DNA of 64,000 bases from an uncultured Propionibacteriaceae bacterium (lineage in GTDB: Bacteria > Actinomycetota > Actinomycetes > Propionibacteriales > Propionibacteriaceae). This document shows positions 1 through 8,902 of the stretch, piece after piece; the stretch's first letter is position 1; the number at the start of each line of letters is the position of its first letter. The notes beneath the pieces were generated by a model that searched no databases, was not told the DNA's origin, and saw only the letters and a list, made by a program, of their open reading frames with translations. Position numbers and translations under genes: made by a program. The DNA lies in assembly GCA_945911015.1 (NCBI GenBank), contig CAMDZW010000012.1:18804-82803 (forward strand), given 5' to 3'.

Positions 1-243
1 TCCTTGGTCTGGGTGAACGTAACGCAGCGGGAGAATCCAGTTGTGTTCTGCGGCCACCTGTGCCAGGTGGGCGTTGTTCCCGACCAGCACAGGGTCACCT
101 TCAAATCCGACGACCAGGGCATGGCTGATCCCGTACGAAGAGCGTAGCCGGTCGTAGTCGGCAAGCTCAGCGCCGTTGGGGCGGTCGCGCCGGTATCCGC
201 GTTCGAACACGTGGATGTGTGAGTCGACCCATCCGGCAGGCAC
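1..243 (-). CDS. Amidohydrolase-2-family TIM-barrel hydrolase (partial, N-terminus)
   Basis: The first 81 codons of a leftward gene that runs off the window. The start is GTG with AAGGAG a few bases upstream on the minus strand. The N-terminus reads PAGWVDSHIHVFE: a D-x-HxH metal site right at the start is the signature of the amidohydrolase_2 family (lactonases, decarboxylases and related metal hydrolases). The continuation GISHALVVGFEGDP and NNAHLAQVAAEHNWILPLRYVHPD matches strands and helices of such a barrel. It is divergent from the Gfo/Idh/MocA gene across about 120 bp, so a shared catabolic role is possible. The substrate cannot be told from this fragment. Confidence 0.75.
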   Translation of the reverse strand, partial: MPAGWVDSHIHVFERGYRRDRPNGAELADYDRLRSSYGISHALVVGFEGDPVLVGNNAHLAQVAAEHNWILPLRYVHPDQG

Positions 244-366
244 GGCGGGCTCCTTCCTCGACGGTCAGTTTCGTTGACAGTCAGGCATGAACTGTGTTTT
301 GGTAGTGACGCAGTTTGGACTGTACGGCGGGGCCGAGAGTGTCGTCAACCTTGGAGGTCGGAGATT

Positions 367-1323
367 GTGGACCGGAGAGATGCCCCACGGGTTGCTGTAG
401 TCGGACTCGGTCCCTTCGGGCTCGAGCATCTCCGGCAGTACACCGATCTTGGTGTCGAGGTGGTCGCCGTGACCGATACTGATTCCGGACGGCGAGCTGC
501 CGTGGCCCAGCAGTTCGACGTTGCCGTGGTGGACAGCTTCGCCGCGCTGCTTGACCGCAAACCCGCCGCTGTCTCGCTGGTGACCGGTCCCGAGGGCAAT
601 CGCGTCCTCGTTCCGCAGTTGCTGGCGGCCGGGGTCCCGGTCCTGGTGGAGAAACCATTCGCTGAGACACCCGCCGACGCCGAGTTCCTGGCCGGGCTGC
701 GGGGCGCGGCTCAGCTGGTCCGTCCCGGGCATGTCCTGCGGTACGACCAGGGATGTCGCCAAGTGGCAGACCTCGTCGGCTCAGGAGCGGTGGGTCGAGT
801 GCTGGCCATTGATGCCGAACGTCATCGCGACACTGACCACGCCCGCTACCGGCCCCAGCACAGTCCTGCCTCGCTGACCATGTACCACGACATCGACCTT
901 GCCCATTGGATCGCTGGCGCCCATCCGATCGAGTTGCACGCGAGGCAGGCCGGCAGCGGCTCCGTGCTGGCCGTCATGATCCGTGATGCGCGCGATGCCC
1001 TGTGGACCCTCCGATCGTCTTGGACACTCCCGACGGGTCAGGTGCGAGAGCGTCTGCGGATCACCGGGACCGAGGGTACCCTCGTCCTCGAGGGGTCAGC
1101 GGTTCATCTGCTCGACCGATCCGGCGACCACGTCTGGCCAGTGATCGGGAACCCGTTGCGCACCGAACTCGCCGAGTTCTGCGCCGACGTCATGGTGGGC
1201 CGAGGTCCACAGTCGGTCACTGTCGCCGATGCGGTGACCTGTGTACGTACGGTGGCCGCCATCGAAGAGCTGTGCCATGAACATGCGCACACTGAGGAAG
1301 GACAGACCCATGATCGATCGTGA
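367..1323 (+). CDS. Gfo/Idh/MocA-family NAD(P)-dependent oxidoreductase
   Basis: A 318-residue protein from a GTG preceded by GGAGG at about 9 nt; an ATG 93 nt further upstream is open but lacks a ribosome site. The N-terminal Rossmann fold carries GLGPFG near residue 12, followed by an acidic VTDTD turn. The EKP motif that defines the family (catalytic-site Lys) is near residue 95. The C-terminal alpha/beta domain includes a YHDIDLAHWI helix typical of sugar or inositol dehydrogenases. The 3' end overlaps the M20 peptidase start by 14 nt, which indicates co-transcription. A TTGACA hexamer lies at 274-279 but I see no good -10 partner. The substrate is unknown; a cyclitol or sugar acid is a family-level guess. 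Confidence 0.85.
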   Translation: MDRRDAPRVAVVGLGPFGLEHLRQYTDLGVEVVAVTDTDSGRRAAVAQQFDVAVVDSFAALLDRKPAAVSLVTGPEGNRVLVPQLLAAGVPVLVEKPFAETPADAEFLAGLRGAAQLVRPGHVLRYDQGCRQVADLVGSGAVGRVLAIDAERHRDTDHARYRPQHSPASLTMYHDIDLAHWIAGAHPIELHARQAGSGSVLAVMIRDARDALWTLRSSWTLPTGQVRERLRITGTEGTLVLEGSAVHLLDRSGDHVWPVIGNPLRTELAEFCADVMVGRGPQSVTVADAVTCVRTVAAIEELCHEHAHTEEGQTHDRS

Positions 1324-2536
1324 CCGGTTGGCTGCTCGGGTGGATGAGTTGGAGCCCGAGTTGGATGCCTTGGTGGCCGACCTGATCGCGATCGACTCGC
1401 AGATCCCACCCCATGCCGATGAACGCGAGGTAGTGGCCCACCTGAGAGAACAGACCGTTGCGCGCGGCCTGGGTGCCGGGAAGGTCTTGGCGAAGTCTGC
1501 GGAGCGACCCAATCTGGTGGTGAGGCTCGACGGGAACCCCGAGGGGCGCCGGCTGGGCCTGTGCGGTCACGTCGACACCAAGCCGGTCGGCGACGCTGCG
1601 CACCTGTGGCAGACCGACCCGCTACGGGCCACCGAAATCGACGGGATGCTGTACGGATTGGGCACCAGCGACATGAAAGCCGCTGTTGCTGCCATGGTGA
1701 TCGCGGCCCAGGCCTGTGTGGAAGCCGGGGTCACCGATCACGGGAGTCTGGAGCTTGCCATGGTCGCCGATGAGGAGGCCGGAGCCCAGTTCGGCTCGAA
1801 GTGGCTCGCTCCGCAACTGACCCACTGGGACGGCTGCGTGATCGGGGAGCCGTCCGGGTGGGAGCGCGACTGGCAGGGGCTGCACCTGGTCTCGCGCGGG
1901 CTGAGCTGCTTCCGTGTCCGGGTCAAGGGGACCCAGCGTCACAGCAGCTTGTCTGATCGTCTCCCAGCAGTGAATGCAAGCCTGCAACTGGCGACCCTGA
2001 TGGGCCGGATGCGCGCCGATCTCGAGCTGACCCATCCGTCCCAGTTGTTCGACGATCTGCGACCAACCGTCAATCCCGGCGTCCTGCTCAGTGGCGGGGT
2101 CTTCTACGGTGTCGTGCCCGGCGAGGCTATGTTCGCCTGCGACATCCGAGCGGTGCCCGGGATGACCCTTGAGTCCTTGACGGCAGATCTGCACCGCTGG
2201 CTTGATCGGGCGGCTGCCGAGCTCGGTGTCGAAGCCGAGCTGGAGTTCGAACCGACCCTGACCTGGATCGATCCCTCGGTGATCGATGCCAACGACCCGC
2301 TGGTGCTGGCCGCCCACGACGGCTGTGCCCGTGCGCTTCCCGAGCCGCCGCCGCTGTCGTTCTTCCCCGGGACCACCGACGCCCCTTGGTTCTCGGGAGC
2401 CGGCATCCCGACAATTCCTTCGTTGGGGCCGGGCATCCTCACGTACTGCCACGGCCCCAACGAGGCGGTCAGTGTCGCGTCAATCCGTCAGGCAGCGCAT
2501 CTCTATGCCCAGACGATCATCTCGTACCTGACCTGA
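1310..2536 (+). CDS. M20-family metallopeptidase (ArgE/DapE-type deacylase)
   Basis: A 408-residue co-catalytic zinc hydrolase. The start is ATG with AGGAAGGA upstream. Zinc-site residues are in order: LCGHVDTKP near residue 85 (His, Asp), GTSDMKAA near 117 (bridging Asp), VADEEAG near 153 (general-base Glu and ligand Glu) and the C-terminal FFPGTTDAPWF region. The central lid/dimerisation domain includes SRGLSCFRVRVKG and QRHSS. Family members remove acyl groups from amino acids or cleave dipeptides; the substrate cannot be assigned. It is translationally coupled to the upstream oxidoreductase (14-nt overlap) and converges on the PhyH gene with an 18-bp gap. A specific ArgE or DapE role is unlikely because no Arg/Lys genes adjoin it. 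Confidence 0.85.
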   Translation: MIDRDRLAARVDELEPELDALVADLIAIDSQIPPHADEREVVAHLREQTVARGLGAGKVLAKSAERPNLVVRLDGNPEGRRLGLCGHVDTKPVGDAAHLWQTDPLRATEIDGMLYGLGTSDMKAAVAAMVIAAQACVEAGVTDHGSLELAMVADEEAGAQFGSKWLAPQLTHWDGCVIGEPSGWERDWQGLHLVSRGLSCFRVRVKGTQRHSSLSDRLPAVNASLQLATLMGRMRADLELTHPSQLFDDLRPTVNPGVLLSGGVFYGVVPGEAMFACDIRAVPGMTLESLTADLHRWLDRAAAELGVEAELEFEPTLTWIDPSVIDANDPLVLAAHDGCARALPEPPPLSFFPGTTDAPWFSGAGIPTIPSLGPGILTYCHGPNEAVSVASIRQAAHLYAQTIISYLT

Positions 2537-2554
2537 AGCTCCCTGATCTGGAGC

Positions 2555-3454
2555 TCAGCGGAGGTAGGGGATGCTGCGGTCGAGCAGACCGCGCTCCTTG
2601 AGCTCGGCGCGCAGCGGGATCTCGTCATCGATCCAGCCGGACTGCTTGATCCCCCAGAAGGAGGCATTGTCCGGGCCGTAGCCGAGCAGTTGCTGCTGCA
2701 AGGGGCTGAGGCTGGCGAACCACTCGCTGTCCTGGTCAGCGACGTTCTCGTCGAGAGGCCGGATCCAGCGGTAGGTGTAGCCGATGAACATCAGCTTGCG
2801 GATCCGGTCGGACTTGTTCATCGAACGGCTGTGCCACAGACGGCGGTCGAAGATGAACGCATCGCCCGGCTCGAGCAGCACCTCGGTGGAACCCTCGGGC
2901 TCGATGATCGGATCGCCCGGCTTCTCCGGACGCCCCGACAGGGTGTTGTTGAGGTGGCTGCCGGGGATGACCTTGGTCTGCCCGTACCCGGGATCGGCCA
3001 GATCAGTGAGGCAGAAGCAGATCTTGGTCATGAACATCGGCCGGGGATCCATGTCGATGTCGGAGTTCTGGCGGTAGCCGTCCTGGTGCCAGTTCCAGAA
3101 GGGCGGCTCGTCCTTGGGCGGGTTGACGTCGATGTGGTTGTGGTGGGTGTAGATGTTCCACCCCATGTTGCCCCAGATGTAGGGGAACGTGGTCGGCCAG
3201 GTCAGCAGGTCGAGGAACAGCGGGTTGCGGTCGAAGTAGCCCATCACGTGGATGGACTTGTCCGGACGGAGCTGATCGGCCGCCTCTTCCTCGGCGTAGA
3301 CCTGATCCACCGCCTCTTCGTACTTGGCCCGGGACTCCTCGTCGAGCGCGTTCTTGATGACGACGTAGCCGTCACGGGCGTACTGGTCACGGATGGCCGG
3401 ATCGAGCGGCTCGAAGCCGGTCAGATCGCTCGGCCGGGTTTCGGTCACCGTCAT
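2555..3454 (-). CDS. Phytanoyl-CoA dioxygenase (PhyH) family Fe(II)/2-oxoglutarate oxygenase
   Basis: A 299-residue protein whose start MTVTETRPSD follows a GGAGGG about 11 nt upstream on the minus strand. The jelly-roll iron ligands are visible: WNWHQDGYRQ near residue 120 supplies the HxD pair, and LWHSRSM near residue 206 supplies the distal His. Basic residues just after it (SDRIRKLMF) fit 2-oxoglutarate binding. Such enzymes hydroxylate small molecules, halogenated compounds or CoA esters; the substrate is not predictable. The 5' leader is about 80 nt or more and contains possible minus-strand -10 boxes TAGCCT (3536-3531) and TAGGAT (3558-3553). It is divergent from dxr, and is one of two PhyH-type genes in the window. 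Confidence 0.85.
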   Translation of the reverse strand: MTVTETRPSDLTGFEPLDPAIRDQYARDGYVVIKNALDEESRAKYEEAVDQVYAEEEAADQLRPDKSIHVMGYFDRNPLFLDLLTWPTTFPYIWGNMGWNIYTHHNHIDVNPPKDEPPFWNWHQDGYRQNSDIDMDPRPMFMTKICFCLTDLADPGYGQTKVIPGSHLNNTLSGRPEKPGDPIIEPEGSTEVLLEPGDAFIFDRRLWHSRSMNKSDRIRKLMFIGYTYRWIRPLDENVADQDSEWFASLSPLQQQLLGYGPDNASFWGIKQSGWIDDEIPLRAELKERGLLDRSIPYLR

Positions 3455-3608
3455 GGCGGTTGACTCCCTCCAGTGGATGTGCATCTGTGGCGGTGCACTG
3501 TGTTGGGGCTGTGCTGTCGTGCTGAGGCACAGGCTACACGCGCGGTGAGGCGATCCTAAGAAAAGTCGATGCTCGTGTCGAGGAATCAGCGGCTTGGCTC
3601 GGAGGTGA

Positions 3609-3614
3609 CAGACT
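3609..3614 (+). promoter_or_regulatory. Candidate -10 box for leaderless dxr
   Basis: CAGACT ends 6 nt before the GTG start of dxr, so transcription would begin at or next to the start codon. There is no Shine-Dalgarno at a useful distance. The same geometry recurs at more than ten genes here. Confidence 0.45.
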
Positions 3615-3620
3615 GGCAGG

Positions 3621-4841
3621 GTGCGTGACGTCGTGATTCTGGGCAGTACCGGTTCCATCGGCACCCAGGCCCTGGAGGTGATCCGGGCCAATCCTGACCT
3701 GTTCCGGGTGGTGGGCATTGCTGCGGGTGGGTCGGATCCGGCGACTCTGGCCGCCCAGGTGCTGGCGCACCGCCCGGCCATGGTCGGGGTCTCGCGAGCC
3801 ACCGCCGTACAAGACCTCCAGCTCGCGCTCTATGCCGAGGCCAAGAAGATGGGGTGGAATGCCGGGGAGCTCACCCTGCCCCGGATCGTGGCCGGGCCCA
3901 CCGCGGCCACCGAGATCGCCGGGATGGGGGTCGATCTCGTACTGAACGGGATCACCGGCTCGGCTGGTCTGGTCCCGACCCTGACCGCTCTCGACACCGG
4001 CGCAACCCTCGCCCTGGCCAACAAGGAGTCGTTGGTCATCGGCGGACGGTTGGTCACCGAGGCCGCCCGACCCGACCAGATCACCGCCGTCGACTCCGAA
4101 CACTCCGCCATCGCCCAGTGCCTACGGGCGGGCCGTGCCGAGGAGGTCGACCGTGTCATCCTGACCGCCTCCGGTGGTCCCTTCCGCGGCCGGACCCGGG
4201 CCGAACTGGCTGAGGCCACCCCCGCCCAGGCGATGCAGCATCCGACCTGGTCGATGGGGCGGGTGATCACCACCAACTCAGCCACCCTGATCAACAAGGG
4301 ACTCGAACTCCTCGAGGCCCATCTGCTCTACGGCACCGAGCTGGATCGGATCGACGTGGTCGTCCACCCGCAGTCGATCGTCCACTCAATGGTCCAGTTC
4401 ATCGACGGATCAACCATGGCCCAGTGCTCACCACCGGACATGAAACTCCCCATCGCGCTGGCCCTGGGCTGGCCGGAACGGATCGCTGACGCGGCCCGCC
4501 CGGTTGACTGGACGGTCGCCTCCACGTGGACCTTCGAGCCGCTCGACGACCAGGCCTTCCCTGCGGTCAGCCTTGCCCGGATCGCCGGGGCAGGACCGGC
4601 AACCGCACCTGCGGTCTACAACGCCACCAACGAGGTCTGTGTCGATGCCTTCCACGACGGACGGATCGGCTTCTGCGACATCACCGACACCGTGGCGGCT
4701 GTGCTGCACCGCCACATCGATTCCGCTGACCCCGCCCAGGAGTTGACCGTCGACGCCGTGCTCGCCGCTGACGCCTGGGCCCGTACCGAAGCCGCCGAGG
4801 CCTGTCGCTCCCTCGCAGACCAAGGCGAGGCAACCGCATGA
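3621..4841 (+). CDS. dxr: 1-deoxy-D-xylulose 5-phosphate reductoisomerase
   Basis: A 406-residue cytosolic enzyme that converts DXP to 2-C-methyl-D-erythritol 4-phosphate with NADPH and Mg2+, the committing step of the MEP isoprenoid route. Family motifs seen: LGSTGSIGT near residue 6 (NADPH loop), NKESLVIGG (about 137), DSEHSAIAQ (about 157, metal and substrate ligands), TASGGPFRG, then HPTWSMG and NKGLELLEAH. Length is normal. GTG start, probably leaderless. Its stop overlaps the rseP start as ATGA, and ispG follows rseP, so two MEP enzymes bracket a membrane protease, the usual actinobacterial order. Confidence 0.97.
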   Translation: MRDVVILGSTGSIGTQALEVIRANPDLFRVVGIAAGGSDPATLAAQVLAHRPAMVGVSRATAVQDLQLALYAEAKKMGWNAGELTLPRIVAGPTAATEIAGMGVDLVLNGITGSAGLVPTLTALDTGATLALANKESLVIGGRLVTEAARPDQITAVDSEHSAIAQCLRAGRAEEVDRVILTASGGPFRGRTRAELAEATPAQAMQHPTWSMGRVITTNSATLINKGLELLEAHLLYGTELDRIDVVVHPQSIVHSMVQFIDGSTMAQCSPPDMKLPIALALGWPERIADAARPVDWTVASTWTFEPLDDQAFPAVSLARIAGAGPATAPAVYNATNEVCVDAFHDGRIGFCDITDTVAAVLHRHIDSADPAQELTVDAVLAADAWARTEAAEACRSLADQGEATA

Positions 4842-6133
4842 CCATCTTGCTCTACGTGGTCGGCGCGATCGGCTTCTTTGCCCTGATCATGGCCTCGATC
4901 GCCCTGCACGAGGTGGGTCATCTGGTGCCGGCGAAGATCTTCGGCGTCAAGGCCACCCAGTACTTCGTCGGCTTCGGCCGGACCCTGTGGTCGACGCGCC
5001 GGGGGGAGACTGAGTACGGATTCAAGCTGCTGCCGCTGGGCGGTTACGTCAAACTCATCGGCATGATCCCGCCCGGCAAACGGGGGCTTCGGGCCAACAG
5101 CACCGGTCTGTTCAGCTCACTGGTCGACGATGCCCGCCATGCCGACGCCGACGACATCACCCCCGCCGACGAAGGCCGACTCTTCTACCAGAAACCGTCG
5201 TGGCAGAAGATCATGGTGATGGTCGGCGGCCCACTGATGAACCTCATCCTTGCCTTCGCGCTGCTCCTGGGCGTCAATGCAAGTATCGGCATGGTCCGAC
5301 AGACGCTGGTCGTCAGCCATGTCAGCGAGTGCATCATCCCGGCCGATCGTGAGGTCCAGACCTGCACCGACGCCGATGCACCGTCCCCTGCGGCCCGAGC
5401 CGGACTGGAGATCGGCGATGAGATCCTTGCCTTCAACGGGACTCCGGTCGCCACCTGGCAGGATCTGTCCGCCGCGATCCGGGCCAACCTTGACCAGGAA
5501 GCCACCCTCCTGGTCCAACGTGGTGACGAGCAGGTGGAGCTGACCACACGCACTGAGATCACCGGGGTGCCGGATCCGCTCGACCCGGCCACGATCGAGC
5601 AGGTCGGGTTCCTCGGGGTCAGCCCGAGCCAGGAGCGCGTCCGTGGCGGCCCGGTCGACACACTCAAGGACATGACAGAGATGACCGGCCGGGTGTTCCG
5701 GGTGCTCGGCACCTTCCCGGTCCGGGTGTGGAATGTCGTGGCTGACCTGGTCACCGGCCAGGAACGCGATGCTGACTCGCCGATGAGCATTGTCGGCGCC
5801 AGCCGGGTCGCCGGGGAGATCGCGAGCACCGACCAGATCCCGGCCAAAGAGAAGGTCGCCGGGCTGGTCACCACCCTCGGCACGGTGAACCTGTTCGTGG
5901 CACTGTTCAACTTCGTCCCGCTGCTGCCGCTCGACGGCGGTCACATCGCCGGAGCCCTGGTCGAGTGGATCCGTCGTGGCATCTTCCGACTGCGGGGCAA
6001 GGCCGATCCGGGCCCGGTCGACATTGCCGTCCTGATGCCGGTCGCCTATGTGGTGGCTGGTTTCATTGCCCTGTGCGGTGGTGTTCTGATCATTGCTGAC
6101 ATCATTGACCCGGTGTCGTTGTTCCGACAGTGA
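4838..6133 (+). CDS. rseP: Site-2 intramembrane zinc metalloprotease (RseP/Rip1-type)
   Basis: A 431-residue multi-pass membrane protein that cleaves substrates such as anti-sigma factors within the membrane. The first transmembrane segment carries HEVGH at residues 24-28 (two zinc His and catalytic Glu). The third zinc ligand lies in LLPLDGGHIAGA near residue 365. Between them are a second membrane segment (MVMVGGPLMNLILAFALLL) and a periplasmic-side PDZ domain with SPAARAGLEIGDEILAFNG. A third membrane segment follows near residue 400. Start ATG overlaps the dxr stop by 4 nt, so it is translationally coupled. No anti-sigma factor gene is nearby, so its substrate is unknown. Confidence 0.95.
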   Translation: MTILLYVVGAIGFFALIMASIALHEVGHLVPAKIFGVKATQYFVGFGRTLWSTRRGETEYGFKLLPLGGYVKLIGMIPPGKRGLRANSTGLFSSLVDDARHADADDITPADEGRLFYQKPSWQKIMVMVGGPLMNLILAFALLLGVNASIGMVRQTLVVSHVSECIIPADREVQTCTDADAPSPAARAGLEIGDEILAFNGTPVATWQDLSAAIRANLDQEATLLVQRGDEQVELTTRTEITGVPDPLDPATIEQVGFLGVSPSQERVRGGPVDTLKDMTEMTGRVFRVLGTFPVRVWNVVADLVTGQERDADSPMSIVGASRVAGEIASTDQIPAKEKVAGLVTTLGTVNLFVALFNFVPLLPLDGGHIAGALVEWIRRGIFRLRGKADPGPVDIAVLMPVAYVVAGFIALCGGVLIIADIIDPVSLFRQ

Positions 6134-6146
6134 AACACTGGGGAAC
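6121..6146 (+). terminator. Hairpin across the rseP stop codon
   Basis: GTTCC-ga-CAGTG-aaa-CACTG-g-GGAAC folds into a two-part 10-bp stem with a 3-nt loop and a small internal loop, with no T-run. It could attenuate read-through from dxr-rseP into ispG or simply be a processing site. Confidence 0.35.
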
Positions 6147-6190
6147 GTGCCGACCCACCTGAGTGACGAGCGGAAAGAGGCGTACTGCAG

Positions 6191-7333
6191 ATGACTGTCT
6201 CCTTGGGAATGCCGGAGATCCCCCCGGTGCTGGCTCCGCGGCGCCCGACCCGGCAGATCAAGGTCGGCAAGGTCCTGGTCGGGGGCGGTGCCCCGATCTC
6301 GGTGCAGTCGATGACCGCGACGCCGACCACCGACATCAACGCCACCCTGCAGCAGATCGCTGCCCTCACCGCCAGCGGCTGTGACATCGTGCGCGTCGCC
6401 GTACCCAGCCAGGACGATGCCGATGCCCTCCCGGCGATTGCGAGCAAGTCCCAGATCCCGGTGATCGCCGACATCCACTTCCAGCCCCGCTACGTGTTCG
6501 CCGCGATCGAGGCCGGCTGTGCTGCGGTGCGAGTGAACCCCGGCAACATCAAGGCCTTCGACGACCGGGTCGGGGAAATCGCTCAGGCGGCCAAGGAGGC
6601 CGACGTCTCACTGCGGATCGGGGTCAACGCCGGCTCCCTCGACAAGCGGCTGCTGGCCAAGTACGGCAAGGCCACCCCTGAGGCACTGGTCGAGTCGGCG
6701 CTGTGGGAGGCGAGCCTGTTCGCCGAGCATGACTTCCACGACTTCAAGATCAGTGTCAAGCACAACGACCCGGTCGTCATGGTGCGCGCCTACCAGCTGC
6801 TCAGCGAGCAGTGCGACTACCCGCTCCACCTCGGTGTCACCGAGGCGGGACCGGCCTTCCAGGGCACGATCAAGTCGGCCACAGCCTTCGGTGCCCTGCT
6901 CAGCCAGGGGATCGGGGACACCATCCGCGTCTCGCTCTCGGCCGATCCGGTCGAGGAGGTCAAGGTCGGCGGCAAGATCCTGGAGTCGCTGAACCTGCGG
7001 CCACGCAAGCTCGAGATCGTGTCGTGTCCGTCCTGCGGTCGCGCTCAGGTCGACGTCTACACCCTGGCCGAGAAGGTCACTGCCGGCCTGGAAGGCCTGA
7101 CCGTCCCGCTCCGGGTGGCCGTGATGGGATGTGTCGTGAACGGGCCGGGGGAGGCTCGCGAGGCTGACCTCGGTGTGGCCTCCGGCAACGGCAAGGGCCA
7201 GATCTTCGTCCGCGGCGAGGTCATCAAGACCGTCAAGGAGGCCGACATCGTCGAGACCCTGATCGAGGAGGCCATGCGCATCGCCGAAGAGATGCCCGAC
7301 ACCGAAGGAGCGCCCTCGGTCAGCGTCGGCTGA
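6191..7333 (+). CDS. ispG: 4-hydroxy-3-methylbut-2-enyl diphosphate synthase (flavodoxin), GcpE
   Basis: A 380-residue [4Fe-4S] enzyme that reduces MEcPP to HMBPP in the MEP pathway. The N-terminal TIM barrel starts [22 protein letters not shown]. The C-terminal iron-sulfur domain has CPSCGR near residue 279 and [11 protein letters not shown] near 314, giving three Cys and one Glu cluster ligands in the bacterial spacing. ATG start with GAAAGAGG upstream. The 57-bp gap after rseP contains a hairpin, but it is probably part of the same operon. The next start is 12 bp downstream. Confidence 0.97.
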   Translation: MTVSLGMPEIPPVLAPRRPTRQIKVGKVLVGGGAPISVQSMTATPTTDINATLQQIAALTASGCDIVRVAVPSQDDADALPAIASKSQIPVIADIHFQPRYVFAAIEAGCAAVRVNPGNIKAFDDRVGEIAQAAKEADVSLRIGVNAGSLDKRLLAKYGKATPEALVESALWEASLFAEHDFHDFKISVKHNDPVVMVRAYQLLSEQCDYPLHLGVTEAGPAFQGTIKSATAFGALLSQGIGDTIRVSLSADPVEEVKVGGKILESLNLRPRKLEIVSCPSCGRAQVDVYTLAEKVTAGLEGLTVPLRVAVMGCVVNGPGEAREADLGVASGNGKGQIFVRGEVIKTVKEADIVETLIEEAMRIAEEMPDTEGAPSVSVG

Positions 7334-7345
7334 CCGCGCCCGCTG

Positions 7346-8209
7346 ATGGCCCCAGATCTCGCCTCCCAGACCACCGTGCGGGTCCTCGGCAACGACGATC
7401 TGCCCGCGGTGGTCCGGCTGCTCGTGCAGCGACCGGTCCACAACCTGTTCGTCTCCGCGCGCATCCGCCAACTCGGGTTGGATCCCTTCGTCCTGGGGTG
7501 TCAGGTGCTCGGTTGCGAACGTGACGCCGAGCTGGTGGCGCTGTGTCATGCCGGCTCGAACCTGGTCCCGGTGGGCAGCGCTGAGCCCGAAGTCCTCGCG
7601 GCCTTCGCCGAGCGGCTGGGTCCGGCCCGCCGGTGCAGTTCCATCTCCGGTGAAGCGCCGGCCGCGCTCGGCCTGTGGGAACGGCTGCGCACCCGCTGGG
7701 GCGGTGGTTGGAACCGGATCCGTGAGGTCCGCGACTGTCAGCCGCTGATGGCCATCGCTGCCGACTCACCGCTGCCCGGCGACCCACAGGTCCAGCCGAT
7801 CGGACGGCACCTGATGGAGCCGTACTTCGCTGCAGCAGTGGCCATGTACACCGAGGAGGTCGGCGTCTCGCCGCTGATCCCCAGCCCCTCGTCGTATCGC
7901 AGTTACGTCCAGGCACTGCTCGACACGGGTCGGGCCTTCGGGGTCATGCACGAGGACCGGGTCGTGTTCAAAGCCGATCTTGGAGCCGTGTCGGGCAGCT
8001 TCGCCCAGATCCAGGGGGTCTGGCTGGATCCGCAGTTCCGGGGCCGTGGACTGGCTGCTGGGCTGATGTCCTCGGTCGTCCGGTTGGCCCGAGAGACTGT
8101 GGCCCCGAATCTGTCGCTCTATGTCAACGACTACAACACCCGTGCCATCCGCACCTATGAGAAGGTCGGATTCAGTCGGATCGCTGACTACGCCACGATC
8201 TTGTACTGA
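7346..8209 (+). CDS. GNAT N-acetyltransferase with N-terminal DUF4081 domain
   Basis: A 287-residue two-domain protein. Residues 1-140 form a DUF4081-like region (TTVRVLGNDDLPAVVRLL and RIRQLGLDPF). The C-terminal GNAT domain has IQGVWLDPQFRGRGLAAGLM near residue 230, which contains the R/QxxGxG/A acetyl-CoA loop (RGRGLA), and ends NDYNTRAIRTYEKVGF, the classical strand-helix of the fold. This architecture commonly sits next to ispG in actinobacteria. The start has no strong ribosome site and lies 12 nt after ispG, so re-initiation is likely. The acetyl acceptor is unknown. Confidence 0.85.
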   Translation: MAPDLASQTTVRVLGNDDLPAVVRLLVQRPVHNLFVSARIRQLGLDPFVLGCQVLGCERDAELVALCHAGSNLVPVGSAEPEVLAAFAERLGPARRCSSISGEAPAALGLWERLRTRWGGGWNRIREVRDCQPLMAIAADSPLPGDPQVQPIGRHLMEPYFAAAVAMYTEEVGVSPLIPSPSSYRSYVQALLDTGRAFGVMHEDRVVFKADLGAVSGSFAQIQGVWLDPQFRGRGLAAGLMSSVVRLARETVAPNLSLYVNDYNTRAIRTYEKVGFSRIADYATILY

Positions 8210-8238
8210 CGCCCGTCCCTGACTGAACGGACCCCGCC

Positions 8239-8889
8239 ATGAGTGAGCTGACCATCGTCGTCACCGGCACCTCCCAGCGTGAGGTGCCTGCCGAGCGGGT
8301 CACCGTACGGCTGCGTCTGGCTGCCGATGGATCCGACCGCGATGCCCTGGTGAGCGAGGTCGGGACCCAGCACGCCCAGCTGACGTCCCAGGTCGAGCAG
8401 CTCCAGTCGGCCGGTGTGGTCAGCTGGTGGGCCAGTGACCAGCTCCAGGCCTGGGGTGAACGGCCGTGGTCCAACGACGGCGTCCAACTCCCCGTGGTGC
8501 ACCACGCCGCCGTCGAGCTCCGGGTCCGCTTCGTCGACTTCGCGGCACTGGGGGTCTGGCTCACCGAGGCAGCCGCCGCCGAGACCGTCACGGTGGCCGG
8601 GCTGGACTGGGAACTCGAGGACGACACCCGCGACAGCATCACCGCACAAGTGCAGATCGCTGCGGTCCATGACGCCGTCACTCGCGCCAGCCGGTATGCC
8701 GCAGCTCTCGGCCACGAGCGGGTCGAGGCGGTGGAGGTCACCGAGCCGGCCGACCCCGCCCAGCCCGGCGTGATGGCGATGTCCTACCGCGACGGTGGCC
8801 GCACGGGCGGTGCGCCGGCGTTCGAACTCCGACCGGAGGAGGTCAGTGTGCGGGCTTCGGTCACCGCGCGGTTCCGGGTGGTCGTCTGA
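8239..8889 (+). CDS. SIMPL (DUF541) domain protein
   Basis: A 216-residue protein with the SIMPL pattern: an N-terminal strand ELTIVVTGTSQREVPAERVTVRLRL, a central amphipathic region and a C-terminal EEVSVRASVTARFRVV strand. There is no signal peptide or membrane segment, although many SIMPL proteins are exported, so this one looks cytosolic. It follows the GNAT gene by 29 bp and is probably in its operon. The molecular function of the family is poorly defined. Confidence 0.75.
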   Translation: MSELTIVVTGTSQREVPAERVTVRLRLAADGSDRDALVSEVGTQHAQLTSQVEQLQSAGVVSWWASDQLQAWGERPWSNDGVQLPVVHHAAVELRVRFVDFAALGVWLTEAAAAETVTVAGLDWELEDDTRDSITAQVQIAAVHDAVTRASRYAAALGHERVEAVEVTEPADPAQPGVMAMSYRDGGRTGGAPAFELRPEEVSVRASVTARFRVVV

Positions 8890-8895
8890 CAGGAT
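8890..8895 (+). promoter_or_regulatory. Candidate -10 box for leaderless GH20-type gene
   Basis: CAGGAT ends 7 nt before the ATG at 8903. This supports that ATG over the one at 8894, which would overlap the box. Confidence 0.35.
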
Positions 8896-8902
8896 GGTCG
8901 TC